From positions 17,287 to 81,286 of the forward strand of contig JAODMF010000017.1 in the NCBI GenBank assembly GCA_025464095.1: a DNA stretch of 64,000 nt, given 5' to 3'. The stretch is from Glaciihabitans sp. Lineage in GTDB: Bacteria > Actinomycetota > Actinomycetes > Actinomycetales > Microbacteriaceae. Below are positions 10,509 through 18,172 of this stretch, piece by piece. Within the stretch, counting starts at the first letter, position 1. Each line of letters starts with the position of its first letter. A program made the translations under genes and the position numbers. Below the pieces are notes generated by a model that was not told the DNA's origin, searched no databases, and saw only the letters and a program-made list of their open reading frames with translations.

Positions 10509-11335
10509 GCAAGCGGGGCATCTACAAGTCGCCCGATGAGCTTCGCGCCCTGGTTGCGCCTGGCCTGCTGACGGCACAGGCACTCGCAGCGGTTCGCGCC
10601 GCCATTGTGCCGGGGGTCTCTACTCTCGAGCTGGATGCGATAGCCGAGCGCGTCATCCTCGCCGGCGGAGGACTGCCGAACTTCGCCATGGAGCCCGGGT
10701 ACTCCCACACGATCTGCGCGTCCATCAATGAAGCGGTCGTGCACGGGGTTCCCGGCGACCGTCGCGTCGAAGCCGGCGACATCGTCTCGATCGACTGCGG
10801 CGCCGAGGTCGACGGCTGGAACGGGGATGCCGCGTTCAGCGTTGTCGTCGCCGACGGCACCCGCGCGGCCCTGGTCGCCTCGCGGCAGCGGCTCGCGAAC
10901 GCCACCGAGAAGTCACTCTGGGCGGGCATTGCGTCGCTGGCGACCGCATCCACCCTCGCGGATGTCGGCGCGGCGGTCGAAGACGCGATCGACTCTGTCG
11001 GAGACGACTTCGGCATCATCGAAGACTTCACCGGCCACGGCATCGGTCGCTCGATGCATGAGGACCCGCCCGTCTTCAACTATCGCGTGCGCGGGCGGCA
11101 GCCGGCAGTGAAGCCGGGGCTGGTCGTCGCGGTCGAGCCGATGGTCACGCTGGGCACGATCGAAACCCACGAACTCGACGACGGCTGGACGATTGTGACG
11201 GATGACGCGACCGACGCCGCCCACTGGGAGCACTCGGTCGCCGTGCACGCGGGCGGCATCTGGGTGCTCACGGCCACCGACGGCGGTGCGGCCGGGCTCG
11301 CGCCGTTCGGAATCGTGCCCGTTGCGATCGCGTGA
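10505..11335 (+). CDS. map: methionine aminopeptidase, type I
   Basis: The enzyme removes the initiator methionine from nascent proteins. The pita-bread fold ligands are visible: His80, Asp97 ([10 protein letters not shown]), Asp108, His178 ([17 protein letters not shown]), Glu211 (AVEPM) and Glu242 (HWEHS). At 276 residues it is a usual size. The GTG start overlaps the adk stop (GTGA). A 216-base gap with its own promoter candidate follows before infA. Confidence 0.97.
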   Translation: MSKRGIYKSPDELRALVAPGLLTAQALAAVRAAIVPGVSTLELDAIAERVILAGGGLPNFAMEPGYSHTICASINEAVVHGVPGDRRVEAGDIVSIDCGAEVDGWNGDAAFSVVVADGTRAALVASRQRLANATEKSLWAGIASLATASTLADVGAAVEDAIDSVGDDFGIIEDFTGHGIGRSMHEDPPVFNYRVRGRQPAVKPGLVVAVEPMVTLGTIETHELDDGWTIVTDDATDAAHWEHSVAVHAGGIWVLTATDGGAAGLAPFGIVPVAIA

Positions 11336-11386
11336 GGGGCTGCGCGACGCGTTCGCCCGCAGCAGACGCGAGAGTCTACATCCAGC

Positions 11387-11416
11387 TTGGTTAAAAAGAC
11401 CGGAATGACCTAAGCT
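11387..11416 (+). promoter_or_regulatory. possible promoter for infA-rpmJ-rpsM
   Basis: TTGGTT (11387-11392) and TAAGCT (11411-11416) are 18 bases apart in the 216-base map-infA gap. Both are imperfect matches to the -35 and -10 consensus. The rest of the gap shows no gene. Confidence 0.3.
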
Positions 11417-11551
11417 TGATCTTTGGTGCTTTGGGCCTGCTATTTGCATGCCGCCGTGTCGTCAAACGCGCGGTGATCGAGCTTGTCGAGATCGTGCACC
11501 ACAATCCAACGCACGACCAGCAAACAACAATATTTTAGCGACGAAGAGGCA

Positions 11552-11773
11552 ATGGCCAAAAAAGACGGTGTCATCGAGATCGAAGGTGCAGTGGTCGAAG
11601 CTCTGCCCAACGCGATGTTTCGCGTTGAGCTGACCAACGGACACAGAGTACTCGCCCACATCTCGGGCAAGATGCGTCAGCACTACATCCGAATCCTCCC
11701 TGAGGACCGCGTGATCGTAGAGCTGAGCCCTTACGACCTGACCCGCGGCCGCATCGTCTACCGCTACAAGTAA
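11552..11773 (+). CDS. infA: translation initiation factor IF-1
   Basis: The ATG at 11552 gives 73 residues, the standard IF-1 size: [23 protein letters not shown], then [23 protein letters not shown] and the RGRIVYRYK end. This is a single OB fold that binds the A site of the 30S subunit. A longer in-frame start at 11483 would add residues foreign to the family. The gene leads the alpha block. Confidence 0.97.
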   Translation: MAKKDGVIEIEGAVVEALPNAMFRVELTNGHRVLAHISGKMRQHYIRILPEDRVIVELSPYDLTRGRIVYRYK

Positions 11774-11810
11774 CGTCTGTCGGCTGGAAAGTAACGGCCA
11801 ACCCGGATGT

Positions 11811-11824
11811 CGCGCGAAAGCGCG
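11811..11824 (+). other. small GAAA-tetraloop hairpin between infA and rpmJ
   Basis: CGCGC, GAAA and GCGCG form a five-pair stem closed by a GNRA tetraloop in the 88-base infA-rpmJ gap. It probably stabilises or tunes the transcript; there is no sign that it terminates. Confidence 0.4.
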
Positions 11825-11861
11825 CCACGGGAAGGTACGAAGACAGCGAAAAGGAAACACA

Positions 11862-11978
11862 ATGAAGGTCAACCCCAGCGTCAAGCCCATCTGTGAGAAG
11901 TGCCGCGTGATTCGTCGCCACGGCAACGTCATGGTGATCTGCAAGAGCAACCCGCGTCACAAGCAGCGTCAGGGCTGA
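11862..11978 (+). CDS. rpmJ: 50S ribosomal protein L36
   Basis: This short gene encodes 38 residues, [19 protein letters not shown] and onward. The zinc-ribbon ligands are Cys11, Cys14, Cys27 and His33 (CEKC, then ICKSNPRH), so this is the zinc-binding form. AAGGAA lies six bases before the ATG. It sits between infA and rpsM in the usual order. Confidence 0.96.
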   Translation: MKVNPSVKPICEKCRVIRRHGNVMVICKSNPRHKQRQG

Positions 11979-11984
11979 GCCGAA

Positions 11985-12011
11985 GGTTGAGGCGACGACG
12001 TCGCATCAACC
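11985..12011 (+). terminator. hairpin after rpmJ, possible attenuator
   Basis: GGTTGA-G-GCGAC pairs with GTCGC-A-TCAACC around a three-base loop, with one mismatch. It starts seven bases after the rpmJ stop. No T-run follows, so partial termination or processing is more likely than a full stop. Confidence 0.45.
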
Positions 12012-12063
12012 GCAGGTTCAGGATCCGGTAGCGCGCCGCGACGAAGTCGCAGCCTGCGTATCG

Positions 12064-12099
12064 AGATCTACAAGTAAATACAGATCTACAAGTAAATAC
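12064..12099 (+). repeat. tandem 18-bp repeat in the rpsM leader
   Basis: Two perfect head-to-tail copies of AGATCTACAAGTAAATAC cover 12064-12081 and 12082-12099. The AT-rich repeat is out of character with the GC-rich surroundings. The core CTACAAGTAA also forms the last codons of infA, about 300 bases upstream. Confidence 0.85.
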
Positions 12100-12140
12100 A
12101 GAACAGCAGCACCAGATCCTCGCGAGAGGGGACACCCGGG

Positions 12141-12170
12141 GTGGAGGCCTCGGCACCGGTGCCGCTCCAC
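12141..12170 (+). other. hairpin in the rpsM leader
   Basis: GTGGAG (12141-12146) pairs with CTCCAC (12165-12170), and the inside contains a 14-base palindrome centred on CACCGGTG. It lies 29 bases before the rpsM start, ahead of the AGGAG ribosome site. The outer GTGGAG/CTCCAC pair is the same as in the hairpin before secY. Confidence 0.55.
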
Positions 12171-12199
12171 ACCTCCACTTACTCTCAGGAGAAGCCACC

Positions 12200-12574
12200 A
12201 TGGCACGTCTAGCAGGCGTAGACATCCCGCGCGACAAGCGCGTTGAGGTCGCACTGACTTACATCTACGGTGTTGGCCGTACGAGGGCCCTCAAAACCCT
12301 CGCCGACACCGAGATCAGCGGCGAGATCCGCGTGAAGGATCTCACCGACGACCAGCTCATCGCCCTTCGCGACTACATCGAAGGCAACTTCAAGGTTGAG
12401 GGCGACCTGCGCCGCGAGGTTGCAGCCGACATTCGCCGCAAGGTCGAGATCGGCAGCTACCAGGGCATTCGCCACCGCCGCGGGCTGCCCGTTCACGGAC
12501 AGCGCACCAAGACCAACGCTCGTACCCGCAAGGGCCCGAAGCGCACCGTAGCCGGCAAGAAGAAGGCCCGATAG
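12200..12574 (+). CDS. rpsM: 30S ribosomal protein S13
   Basis: The 124-residue protein matches S13: [26 protein letters not shown], the [15 protein letters not shown] helix and the C-terminal basic [18 protein letters not shown] tail that reaches the A- and P-site tRNAs. An AGGAGAAG site precedes the ATG. rpsK follows after 42 bases. Confidence 0.98.
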   Translation: MARLAGVDIPRDKRVEVALTYIYGVGRTRALKTLADTEISGEIRVKDLTDDQLIALRDYIEGNFKVEGDLRREVAADIRRKVEIGSYQGIRHRRGLPVHGQRTKTNARTRKGPKRTVAGKKKAR

Positions 12575-12616
12575 CGAGCACTGCTCGTATCGCCATACAG
12601 GTTTTAGGAGAACACC

Positions 12617-13015
12617 ATGGCAGCACCAAAATCGGCCGCTCGTAAGCCGCGCCGCAAGGAAAAGAAGAACATCGCGGTGGGCCAGGCCCACATCAAGTCG
12701 ACGTTCAACAACACCATCGTCACCATCACCGACCCGTCCGGTGCCGTTCTGAGCTGGGCTTCATCCGGCACGGTCGGTTTCAAGGGTTCGCGCAAGTCGA
12801 CGCCGTTCGCGGCCCAGCTTTCGGCAGAGTCTGCCGCGCGCCAGGCGCAGGAGCACGGCGTCAAGAAGGTCGATGTCTTCGTCAAGGGTCCGGGATCGGG
12901 CCGCGAGACTGCGATCCGTTCGCTTCAGGCAGCCGGGCTCGAGGTCGGCGTCATCTCCGACGTCACGCCGCAGGCGCACAACGGATGCCGTCCGCCGAAG
13001 CGCAGGCGAGTCTAA
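12617..13015 (+). CDS. rpsK: 30S ribosomal protein S11
   Basis: The 132-residue S11 forms part of the 30S platform. The core [27 protein letters not shown] and the signature [15 protein letters not shown] through [17 protein letters not shown] are intact. In many bacteria rpsD follows, but here a repeat element and then rpoA come next. Confidence 0.98.
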   Translation: MAAPKSAARKPRRKEKKNIAVGQAHIKSTFNNTIVTITDPSGAVLSWASSGTVGFKGSRKSTPFAAQLSAESAARQAQEHGVKKVDVFVKGPGSGRETAIRSLQAAGLEVGVISDVTPQAHNGCRPPKRRRV

Positions 13016-13024
13016 CCAGTCTCC

Positions 13025-13113
13025 GCTGGTTGAGTAGCTCTCGACGAAGGAGAGTGCGTATCGAAACCGAGTTTCGATGCGTCGCCTCGTGCCTCGGCGG
13101 CTACTCAACCAGC
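13025..13113 (+). repeat. inverted pair of GGTTGAGTAGC-type palindromic repeats
   Basis: A 14-base arm at 13025-13038 (GCTGGTTGAGTAGC) is the exact complement of 13100-13113. Inside, ATCGAAAC and GTTTCGAT form a second perfect hairpin at 13060-13078. The right half is a near copy, in reverse, of the 41-bp unit repeated six times at 52563-52973. The element sits between rpsK and rpoA, in the place rpsD often takes. Confidence 0.85.
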
Positions 13114-13167
13114 AGCACGTACTTCACAACTCAATAAACGACGGGCCAGCCACCCGATCGAACCCTC

Positions 13168-13189
13168 AAGTGTCATATAGCGGACACTT
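13168..13189 (+). promoter_or_regulatory. inverted repeat just before rpoA
   Basis: AAGTGTC and GACACTT pair exactly around eight AT-rich bases (ATATAGCG). It ends four bases before the GAAAGGA ribosome site of rpoA. It could be an operator over a promoter, or an RNA hairpin that controls rpoA translation. Confidence 0.45.
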
Positions 13190-13207
13190 CGCCGAAAGGA
13201 ATACCCA

Positions 13208-14203
13208 GTGCTCATTGCACAGCGCCCCACTCTTGCCGAAGAGAACATCTCAGAATTCCGTTCACGGTTCGTGATCGAGCCCCTCGAGCCAGGTTTCGGC
13301 TACACGCTGGGAAACTCGCTTCGCCGCACCCTGCTCTCCTCGATCCCCGGAGCAGCTGTCACCAGCATCCGCATCGATGGCGTGCTGCACGAGTTCAGCA
13401 CCGTCCCCGGTGTCAAGGAAGACGTCACCGAGGTCATCCTGAACATCAAGAACCTCGTCGTCTCGAGCGAGCACGACGAGCCGATCACCGCCTACCTGCG
13501 CAAGCAGGGCGCCGGCCAGGTGACCGCTGCAGACATCTCGGCTCCCGCTGGTGTCGAGATCCACAACCCGGAGCTCGTCATCGCGACGCTGAACGACAAG
13601 GCCAAGTTCGAGCTCGAGCTGACCATCGAGCGTGGCCGTGGCTACGTCTCCGCGACGCAGAACCGCAGCGAGTTCAGCGAAGCCGGCCAGATCCCGATCG
13701 ACTCGATCTACTCGCCCGTGCTCAAGGTCACCTACCGCGTCGAGGCCACTCGTGCCGGGGAGCGCACCGACTTCGACCGCCTGGTCGTGGATGTCGAGAC
13801 CAAGTCGGCGATCACCCCGCGTGACGCAATCGCTTCTGCCGGTCGCACCCTGACCGAGCTGTTCGGTCTCGCCCGCGAGCTGAACTCCGCCGCCGAGGGC
13901 ATCGAGATCGGCCCCGCGCCGGTCGATGCGGTTCTCTCCAGCGAGCTGAGCATGCCGATCGAAGACCTCGACCTCTCCGTGCGCAGCTACAACTGCCTCA
14001 AGCGCGAGGGCATCAACACCGTCAGCGAACTGGTCGCCCTCTCGGAGACCCAGCTCATGAACATCCGCAACTTCGGACAGAAGTCCGTCGATGAGGTCAA
14101 GGACAAGCTGGTCGAGATGGGCCTGTCGCTGAAGGACACCGTTCCCGGCTTCGACGGCGCCCACTTCTACGGCGGCTACGACGACGACGAAACCGCCAAC
14201 TAA
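13208..14203 (+). CDS. rpoA: RNA polymerase alpha subunit
   Basis: The 331-residue subunit starts assembly of RNA polymerase. The N-terminal domain shows [31 protein letters not shown] (about residues 20-50), and the C-terminal domain that binds UP elements and activators has [26 protein letters not shown] and the helix-hairpin-helix region after it. The tail is acidic. The GTG start at 13208 has a GAAAGGA site seven bases upstream. rplQ follows after 39 bases. Confidence 0.98.
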   Translation: MLIAQRPTLAEENISEFRSRFVIEPLEPGFGYTLGNSLRRTLLSSIPGAAVTSIRIDGVLHEFSTVPGVKEDVTEVILNIKNLVVSSEHDEPITAYLRKQGAGQVTAADISAPAGVEIHNPELVIATLNDKAKFELELTIERGRGYVSATQNRSEFSEAGQIPIDSIYSPVLKVTYRVEATRAGERTDFDRLVVDVETKSAITPRDAIASAGRTLTELFGLARELNSAAEGIEIGPAPVDAVLSSELSMPIEDLDLSVRSYNCLKREGINTVSELVALSETQLMNIRNFGQKSVDEVKDKLVEMGLSLKDTVPGFDGAHFYGGYDDDETAN

Positions 14204-14242
14204 GTCCGGCTTTCGCGACTTTTCATTACTGGAGATTAACTA

Positions 14243-14830
14243 ATGGCTGCACCAACTAAGGGACCCCGCCTCGGCGGTGGACCGGCGCACGAGCGCCTCA
14301 TGCTTGCGAACCTCGCGGCTGCCCTGTTCACCCACAAGAGCATCAAGACGACCGAGACGAAGGCCAAGCGCCTGCGTCCCGTCGCCGAGCGGCTCGTTAC
14401 CCTCGCGAAGAAGGGTGACCTGCACGCACGTCGCCGCGCTCTCGCGACGATCCACGACAAGACCGTCATCCACGAGCTCTTCACCGAGATCGCGCCGCTG
14501 GTCGAGCTGCGTCAGGGTGGTTACACCCGCATCACCAAGCTCGGCTACCGCAAGGGCGACAACGCTCCCATGGTGCAGATCGAGCTCGTTCTCGAGCCCG
14601 TGAACGCGCAGCCGAAGGCCAAGGCCGACACGAAGCAGCCGAAGGCCGCTCCCGTCGAGGAAGCTCCGGCCGAGGATGTCACAGAAGAGGCGCCCGTCGA
14701 GGAGACGCCTGTCGAGGAGACCGAGGTCACCGCTGAGGCTCCGGCCGAGGATGCTGCCGCTGACGAGGCTCCGGCCGACGAGGCACCAGCCGCCGCCGCG
14801 GAGGCTCCCACCGAGGACGCAGCCAAGTAA
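14243..14830 (+). CDS. rplQ: 50S ribosomal protein L17 with acidic tail
   Basis: L17 stands at the tunnel exit. The first 115 or so residues hold the conserved core ([70 protein letters not shown]). The remaining 80 residues are almost only Ala, Glu, Pro, Asp, Thr and Val, a strongly acidic tail common in actinobacterial L17 but long here (195 residues in total). A terminator hairpin follows, closing the super-operon. Confidence 0.96.
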   Translation: MAAPTKGPRLGGGPAHERLMLANLAAALFTHKSIKTTETKAKRLRPVAERLVTLAKKGDLHARRRALATIHDKTVIHELFTEIAPLVELRQGGYTRITKLGYRKGDNAPMVQIELVLEPVNAQPKAKADTKQPKAAPVEEAPAEDVTEEAPVEETPVEETEVTAEAPAEDAAADEAPADEAPAAAAEAPTEDAAK

Positions 14831-14846
14831 CTCGCACCACCCGTCA

Positions 14847-14876
14847 GAAGCCCGATCGGTCCGCCGGTCGGGCTTC
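14847..14876 (+). terminator. terminator of the ribosomal super-operon
   Basis: GAAGCCCGA (14847-14855) and TCGGGCTTC (14868-14876) are perfect complements around a 12-base loop, 16 bases after the rplQ stop. The T-run is weak, which is common in GC-rich actinobacteria. Confidence 0.75.
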
Positions 14877-14912
14877 CGTCACTTAACCCCCGTCCCCCAC
14901 CTCCTCCCCCCT

Positions 14913-14976
14913 CCCCCCCCCCCGAGTTGTCGCATATCGACCCAAGATCGGGATTTTGGGTCGATATGTGACAACT
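14913..14976 (+). repeat. C11 tract and long palindrome before the GNAT gene
   Basis: Eleven consecutive C (14913-14923) are followed by a near-perfect inverted repeat at 14925-14976. Its arms of 21 bases (AGTTGTC, one wobble, then CATATCGACCCAA) leave a tiny loop, because the inner bases also pair. The AT-rich palindrome differs in composition from its surroundings. It may be a bidirectional terminator, an operator or a small mobile repeat. Confidence 0.75.
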
Positions 14977-15011
14977 GGGGGAAGTGGCGGGGGTGCAGCT
15001 ACTGTGAGGGG

Positions 15012-16037
15012 ATGAGCGACGTTGCACTTTCGCATCGTGTTGCAGCTCCGGCGCAGGCGCCGCTGCCGCAGAGTAACGGCGTTAGCTGGCGTCGCGCGAC
15101 GATCGAGGACCTCGACAGCATCGTCGACGCGTGCCATCTCGTCGACCGCGAGGACCACCCCTGGTACCTGACTCCGCGCGATGAGATCGAGGATGACCTC
15201 ACCTCCAGTTTCGTGAACACCGCCACCGACACGCTTCTGGGTGTCGCCGCCGACGGCGAGGTTGTCGCGTACGGGGTTGTCATTCTCGGCCCCACGCAGG
15301 CGACCCTGGTGCGCTGCATCCTTTTCGGCTGGGTCGTACCCCAGTGGCGCGGCCGCGGAATCGGCAGGGACCTTCTGGCCTGGCAGGAGGCTCGCGGGAT
15401 GCAACAGCTCGCCACCTCCGAGGCACTCTTACCCGGCCGGCTCGTCATCTTCAGCGCTGAGGCAGCGGATGCCCAGGTCGCCTTGGCGCGCGCGGCCGGT
15501 TACCGGGTCTTCCGCTACTTCCTCGAGCTCATCCGCGACCTGTCGGAGCCGATCCCGGAGGTACCAGCGCCGGAGGGCATCCACATCGTTCCGATGGACC
15601 TGCCGAAACAGTCGGGAGCGCTGTTCCTCGCGCAGAACGACGCATTCCGCGACCACTGGGGGAGCCTGCCCTGGACACTGGAGCAGTGGGACCAGCACAT
15701 CGGTGCGAGCAACTTCCGGCCGGACCTCTCGGTCGTCGCTGTCGATGACAGGGGTGAGATCGCGGGGTTCGTGCACACCGAGGTCAACCCGGATGACTTC
15801 GCCGGCCAGGGCTTCTCGTCTGGCTACATCTCGATCGTCGGGGTGCCGCGCGCGTTTCGCGGCCGCAGGATCGCACCCGCGGTGCTTGCCGAGGCACTGC
15901 GCCGCATCAAGGCCGATGGCCTCGAGCAGGCGGTGCTCGATGTCGATTCCGAGAACCCGACCGGTGCGCTGGCCCTGTACGAGGGCGTCGGATTCCGCGC
16001 CGGCGTGCGATCCCTGTATCTCGCAAAGGAGTACTGA
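15012..16037 (+). CDS. double GNAT-domain acetyltransferase
   Basis: The 341-residue protein has two GNAT folds in tandem, as in mycothiol synthase-like proteins. The first (about residues 25-165) has the acetyl-CoA loop VVPQWRGRGIGRDLL; the second (about 195-341) has VPRAFRGRRIAPAVLAEALRRIKADG and the end LYEGVGFRAGVRSLYL. The substrate is unknown. The start at 15012 follows GAGGGG closely; a longer frame upstream runs into rplQ and is rejected. The stop is one base before the ATG of the polymerase gene, so the two are co-translated. Confidence 0.85.
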   Translation: MSDVALSHRVAAPAQAPLPQSNGVSWRRATIEDLDSIVDACHLVDREDHPWYLTPRDEIEDDLTSSFVNTATDTLLGVAADGEVVAYGVVILGPTQATLVRCILFGWVVPQWRGRGIGRDLLAWQEARGMQQLATSEALLPGRLVIFSAEAADAQVALARAAGYRVFRYFLELIRDLSEPIPEVPAPEGIHIVPMDLPKQSGALFLAQNDAFRDHWGSLPWTLEQWDQHIGASNFRPDLSVVAVDDRGEIAGFVHTEVNPDDFAGQGFSSGYISIVGVPRAFRGRRIAPAVLAEALRRIKADGLEQAVLDVDSENPTGALALYEGVGFRAGVRSLYLAKEY

Positions 16038-16038
16038 C

Positions 16039-17061
16039 ATGCCCAGTGAAGCCACGACCCTGACCGTGCCCGGACCGAATGGCGACCGCGAGATGCGCGT
16101 CTCCAGCCCGAGCCGGGTGCTCTGGCCGGAGGACGGCATCACCAAGCTGGAACTCGCCGAGTACATTGTGGCGGTCGGCGACGCCTTTCTCGCTGCCAAC
16201 GGCAACCGGCCGATCTCCCTGCAGCGGTTCGGCGAGGGTATCGACGGCGAGTGGTTCTTCTCCAAGAATCCACCGAAGGGCGCACCCGAATTTCTGCGGA
16301 CGGTGGATGTCACCTACCCGAGTGGCCGCTCGCACCCCCAGCTGGTGCTCGACGAAATCGCCGGCGCGGTCTGGATGGTCCAGATGAACACGATCGTGTT
16401 CCACCCGTGGCCGTCGCTCGCCTCCAACACCGACAACCCGGACCAGCTGCGCATCGACCTCGATCCCCAGCCCGGTACGACGATCGCGGATGCCGCTGTC
16501 GTCGCACTGCAACTGAAGGCGCTTCTCGAGGAGGTCGGACTGACCACCTTCGTGAAGACCTCCGGAAACCGCGGCCTGCACGTGTTCGTCCCGGTGCATC
16601 CGGATCACGAGTTCATCGACGTGCGTCACGGCGTGATCGCGGCCTCGCGGGAACTCGAGCGAAGGATGCCGACCCAGGTCACCACCTCGTGGTGGAAGGA
16701 GGAGCGCGGGCAGCGGATCTTCCTCGACTACAACCAGGCCGCTCGCGACCGCACCACCGCTGGTGCGTACAGTCCGCGTGCGATCAACGGCGCACCCGTG
16801 TCCTGCCCGATCGGCTGGGACGAGGTGACCGGCGTGAACCCGCTCGACTACACGATCCGCACGGTGCCGGAGCGCGTGGCATCCGGCGTCGACCCGTGGG
16901 CGGACATGGCAGCCGCGGCGGGGTCGATCAGTCCCCTGCTGGAGTGGTGGGAGCGTGACCTGGCCAACGGCCTTGGCGAGCTGCCCTACCCGCCGGACTA
17001 CCCGAAGATGCCGGGCGAGCCTCCACGGGTGCAGCCGAGCAAGGCGAAGAAGCCGGAGTAG
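16039..17061 (+). CDS. LigD-type primase-polymerase (Prim-Pol)
   Basis: The 340-residue protein is a stand-alone polymerase domain of the LigD/archaeo-eukaryotic primase superfamily. The metal-binding pair Asp140 and Asp142 is in LRIDLDPQPG, followed by TSGNRGLHVFVPV and the EERGQRIFLDYNQAARDRTTAGAYSPR motif. No ligase or nuclease domain is fused. Prim-Pols of this kind fill short gaps in end joining or excision repair. It starts one base after the GNAT stop and faces a convergent ATP-dependent ligase four bases away, like the Prim-PolC/LigC pair known from mycobacteria. No Ku gene is visible. Confidence 0.88.
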   Translation: MPSEATTLTVPGPNGDREMRVSSPSRVLWPEDGITKLELAEYIVAVGDAFLAANGNRPISLQRFGEGIDGEWFFSKNPPKGAPEFLRTVDVTYPSGRSHPQLVLDEIAGAVWMVQMNTIVFHPWPSLASNTDNPDQLRIDLDPQPGTTIADAAVVALQLKALLEEVGLTTFVKTSGNRGLHVFVPVHPDHEFIDVRHGVIAASRELERRMPTQVTTSWWKEERGQRIFLDYNQAARDRTTAGAYSPRAINGAPVSCPIGWDEVTGVNPLDYTIRTVPERVASGVDPWADMAAAAGSISPLLEWWERDLANGLGELPYPPDYPKMPGEPPRVQPSKAKKPE

Positions 17062-17065
17062 CCGA

Positions 17066-18151
17066 CTAGAGCAGCACCTTGTTCAGGTCGTACGCGACCG
17101 GAACCTCGAGCTGGGCGAACGTGCAGGTTTCCGGGTCACGGTCGGGTCGCCAGCGGCGAAACTGCACCGTGTGCCGAAATCGAGCGCCCTCCATCTGGTC
17201 ATACTTCACCTCGACCACGAGTGCGGGCACGAGCTTCACGAAGGACGTGTCTTTCGACGCACTGAAGCGATTGCGCTCGCCCGCGCCGCGCACGATCTCG
17301 CCCGCGTCGTCGCGCTCGACGTAGGGGGCGAGCTCGTCGATGAGTTCACGGCGGCGGGCATCGGAAAACGCCGACGCACCGCCGACCGGCTGCAGTTCGC
17401 CGTTGCGGTCGTAGAGCCCGAGCAGCAGCGAACCCACCCCGACTCCGCTGGCGTGGATGCGGTATCCGGTGACCACCGCATCGGCCGTGCGCTCGTGCTT
17501 GATCTTCAGCATCGTGCGCTTGCCAGGCGCGTACGGCGCCTGCAGGGGCTTGGCGATGACGCCGTCGAGCCCGGCGCCTTCGAACTCGCGGAGCCAGCGC
17601 TCCGCGATCGCCGGGTCGCGGGAGACCTGGCTGAGGTGAACGGGCGCCTTCGGCGACGCGAGCAGCTTCTCCAGGCGTTCGCGCCGCTGCGCCAGCGGCT
17701 CATCGAGCAGCGACTCGTTCCCGATGGCGAGCAGGTCGAATGCGACGAACGAAGCGGGCGTCTCGACCGAGAGCTTCGCGATGCGGCTTTCGGCCGGATG
17801 GATGCGCTGCGACAGCGCCTCCCAGTCCAGCCGCTCGCCGCCTTCCACCTGTGCCCGCAGCACGATCTCGCCGTCGAGAACGCACGGCTCGGCCAGGTTC
17901 TGGTGCAGCGCCGCCACGAGTTCGGGAAAGTAGCGCGTGAGCATCTTGGATCCGCGGCTGCCGATTTCGACATCCGTGCCGTCGAAGTAGACGATCGCGC
18001 GGAAGCCGTCCCATTTCGGTTCGTAGCTGTATCCGCCCGGCACCGCGTCCGGCTCCGGTACGCTCGCCACCGGCTTGGCGAGCATGGGGCTGACGAGATG
18101 GGCGGGGCTGGGGATGTCGACGGGAGTCTTCATTCTCCGATCATTGCCCAT
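17066..18151 (-). CDS. ligC: ATP-dependent DNA ligase, LigC type
   Basis: The 361-residue protein has only the nucleotidyl-transferase and OB domains of LigC. Motif I with the adenylated lysine is EPKWDGFR (Lys46), followed by SRGSKMLTRYFPEL, the LDGEIV motif, FDLLAI, the GVIAKPL motif and KIKHERTADAVVTGYR (motif V). The C-terminal OB domain ends ...VPVAYDLNKVLL. It would seal nicks after the neighbouring Prim-Pol. The start at 18151 is uncertain: an in-frame ATG at 18133 (MKTPVDIP) is equally plausible. Confidence 0.9.
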   Translation of the reverse strand: MGNDRRMKTPVDIPSPAHLVSPMLAKPVASVPEPDAVPGGYSYEPKWDGFRAIVYFDGTDVEIGSRGSKMLTRYFPELVAALHQNLAEPCVLDGEIVLRAQVEGGERLDWEALSQRIHPAESRIAKLSVETPASFVAFDLLAIGNESLLDEPLAQRRERLEKLLASPKAPVHLSQVSRDPAIAERWLREFEGAGLDGVIAKPLQAPYAPGKRTMLKIKHERTADAVVTGYRIHASGVGVGSLLLGLYDRNGELQPVGGASAFSDARRRELIDELAPYVERDDAGEIVRGAGERNRFSASKDTSFVKLVPALVVEVKYDQMEGARFRHTVQFRRWRPDRDPETCTFAQLEVPVAYDLNKVLL

Positions 18152-18172
18152 CGCGCGGGCGGGCGGCAGGGC

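Noticed and set aside
15012..18151. NHEJ operon
   Set aside because: There is no Ku gene, and the ligase and polymerase are separate and convergent, which fits a LigC/Prim-Pol repair pair better.
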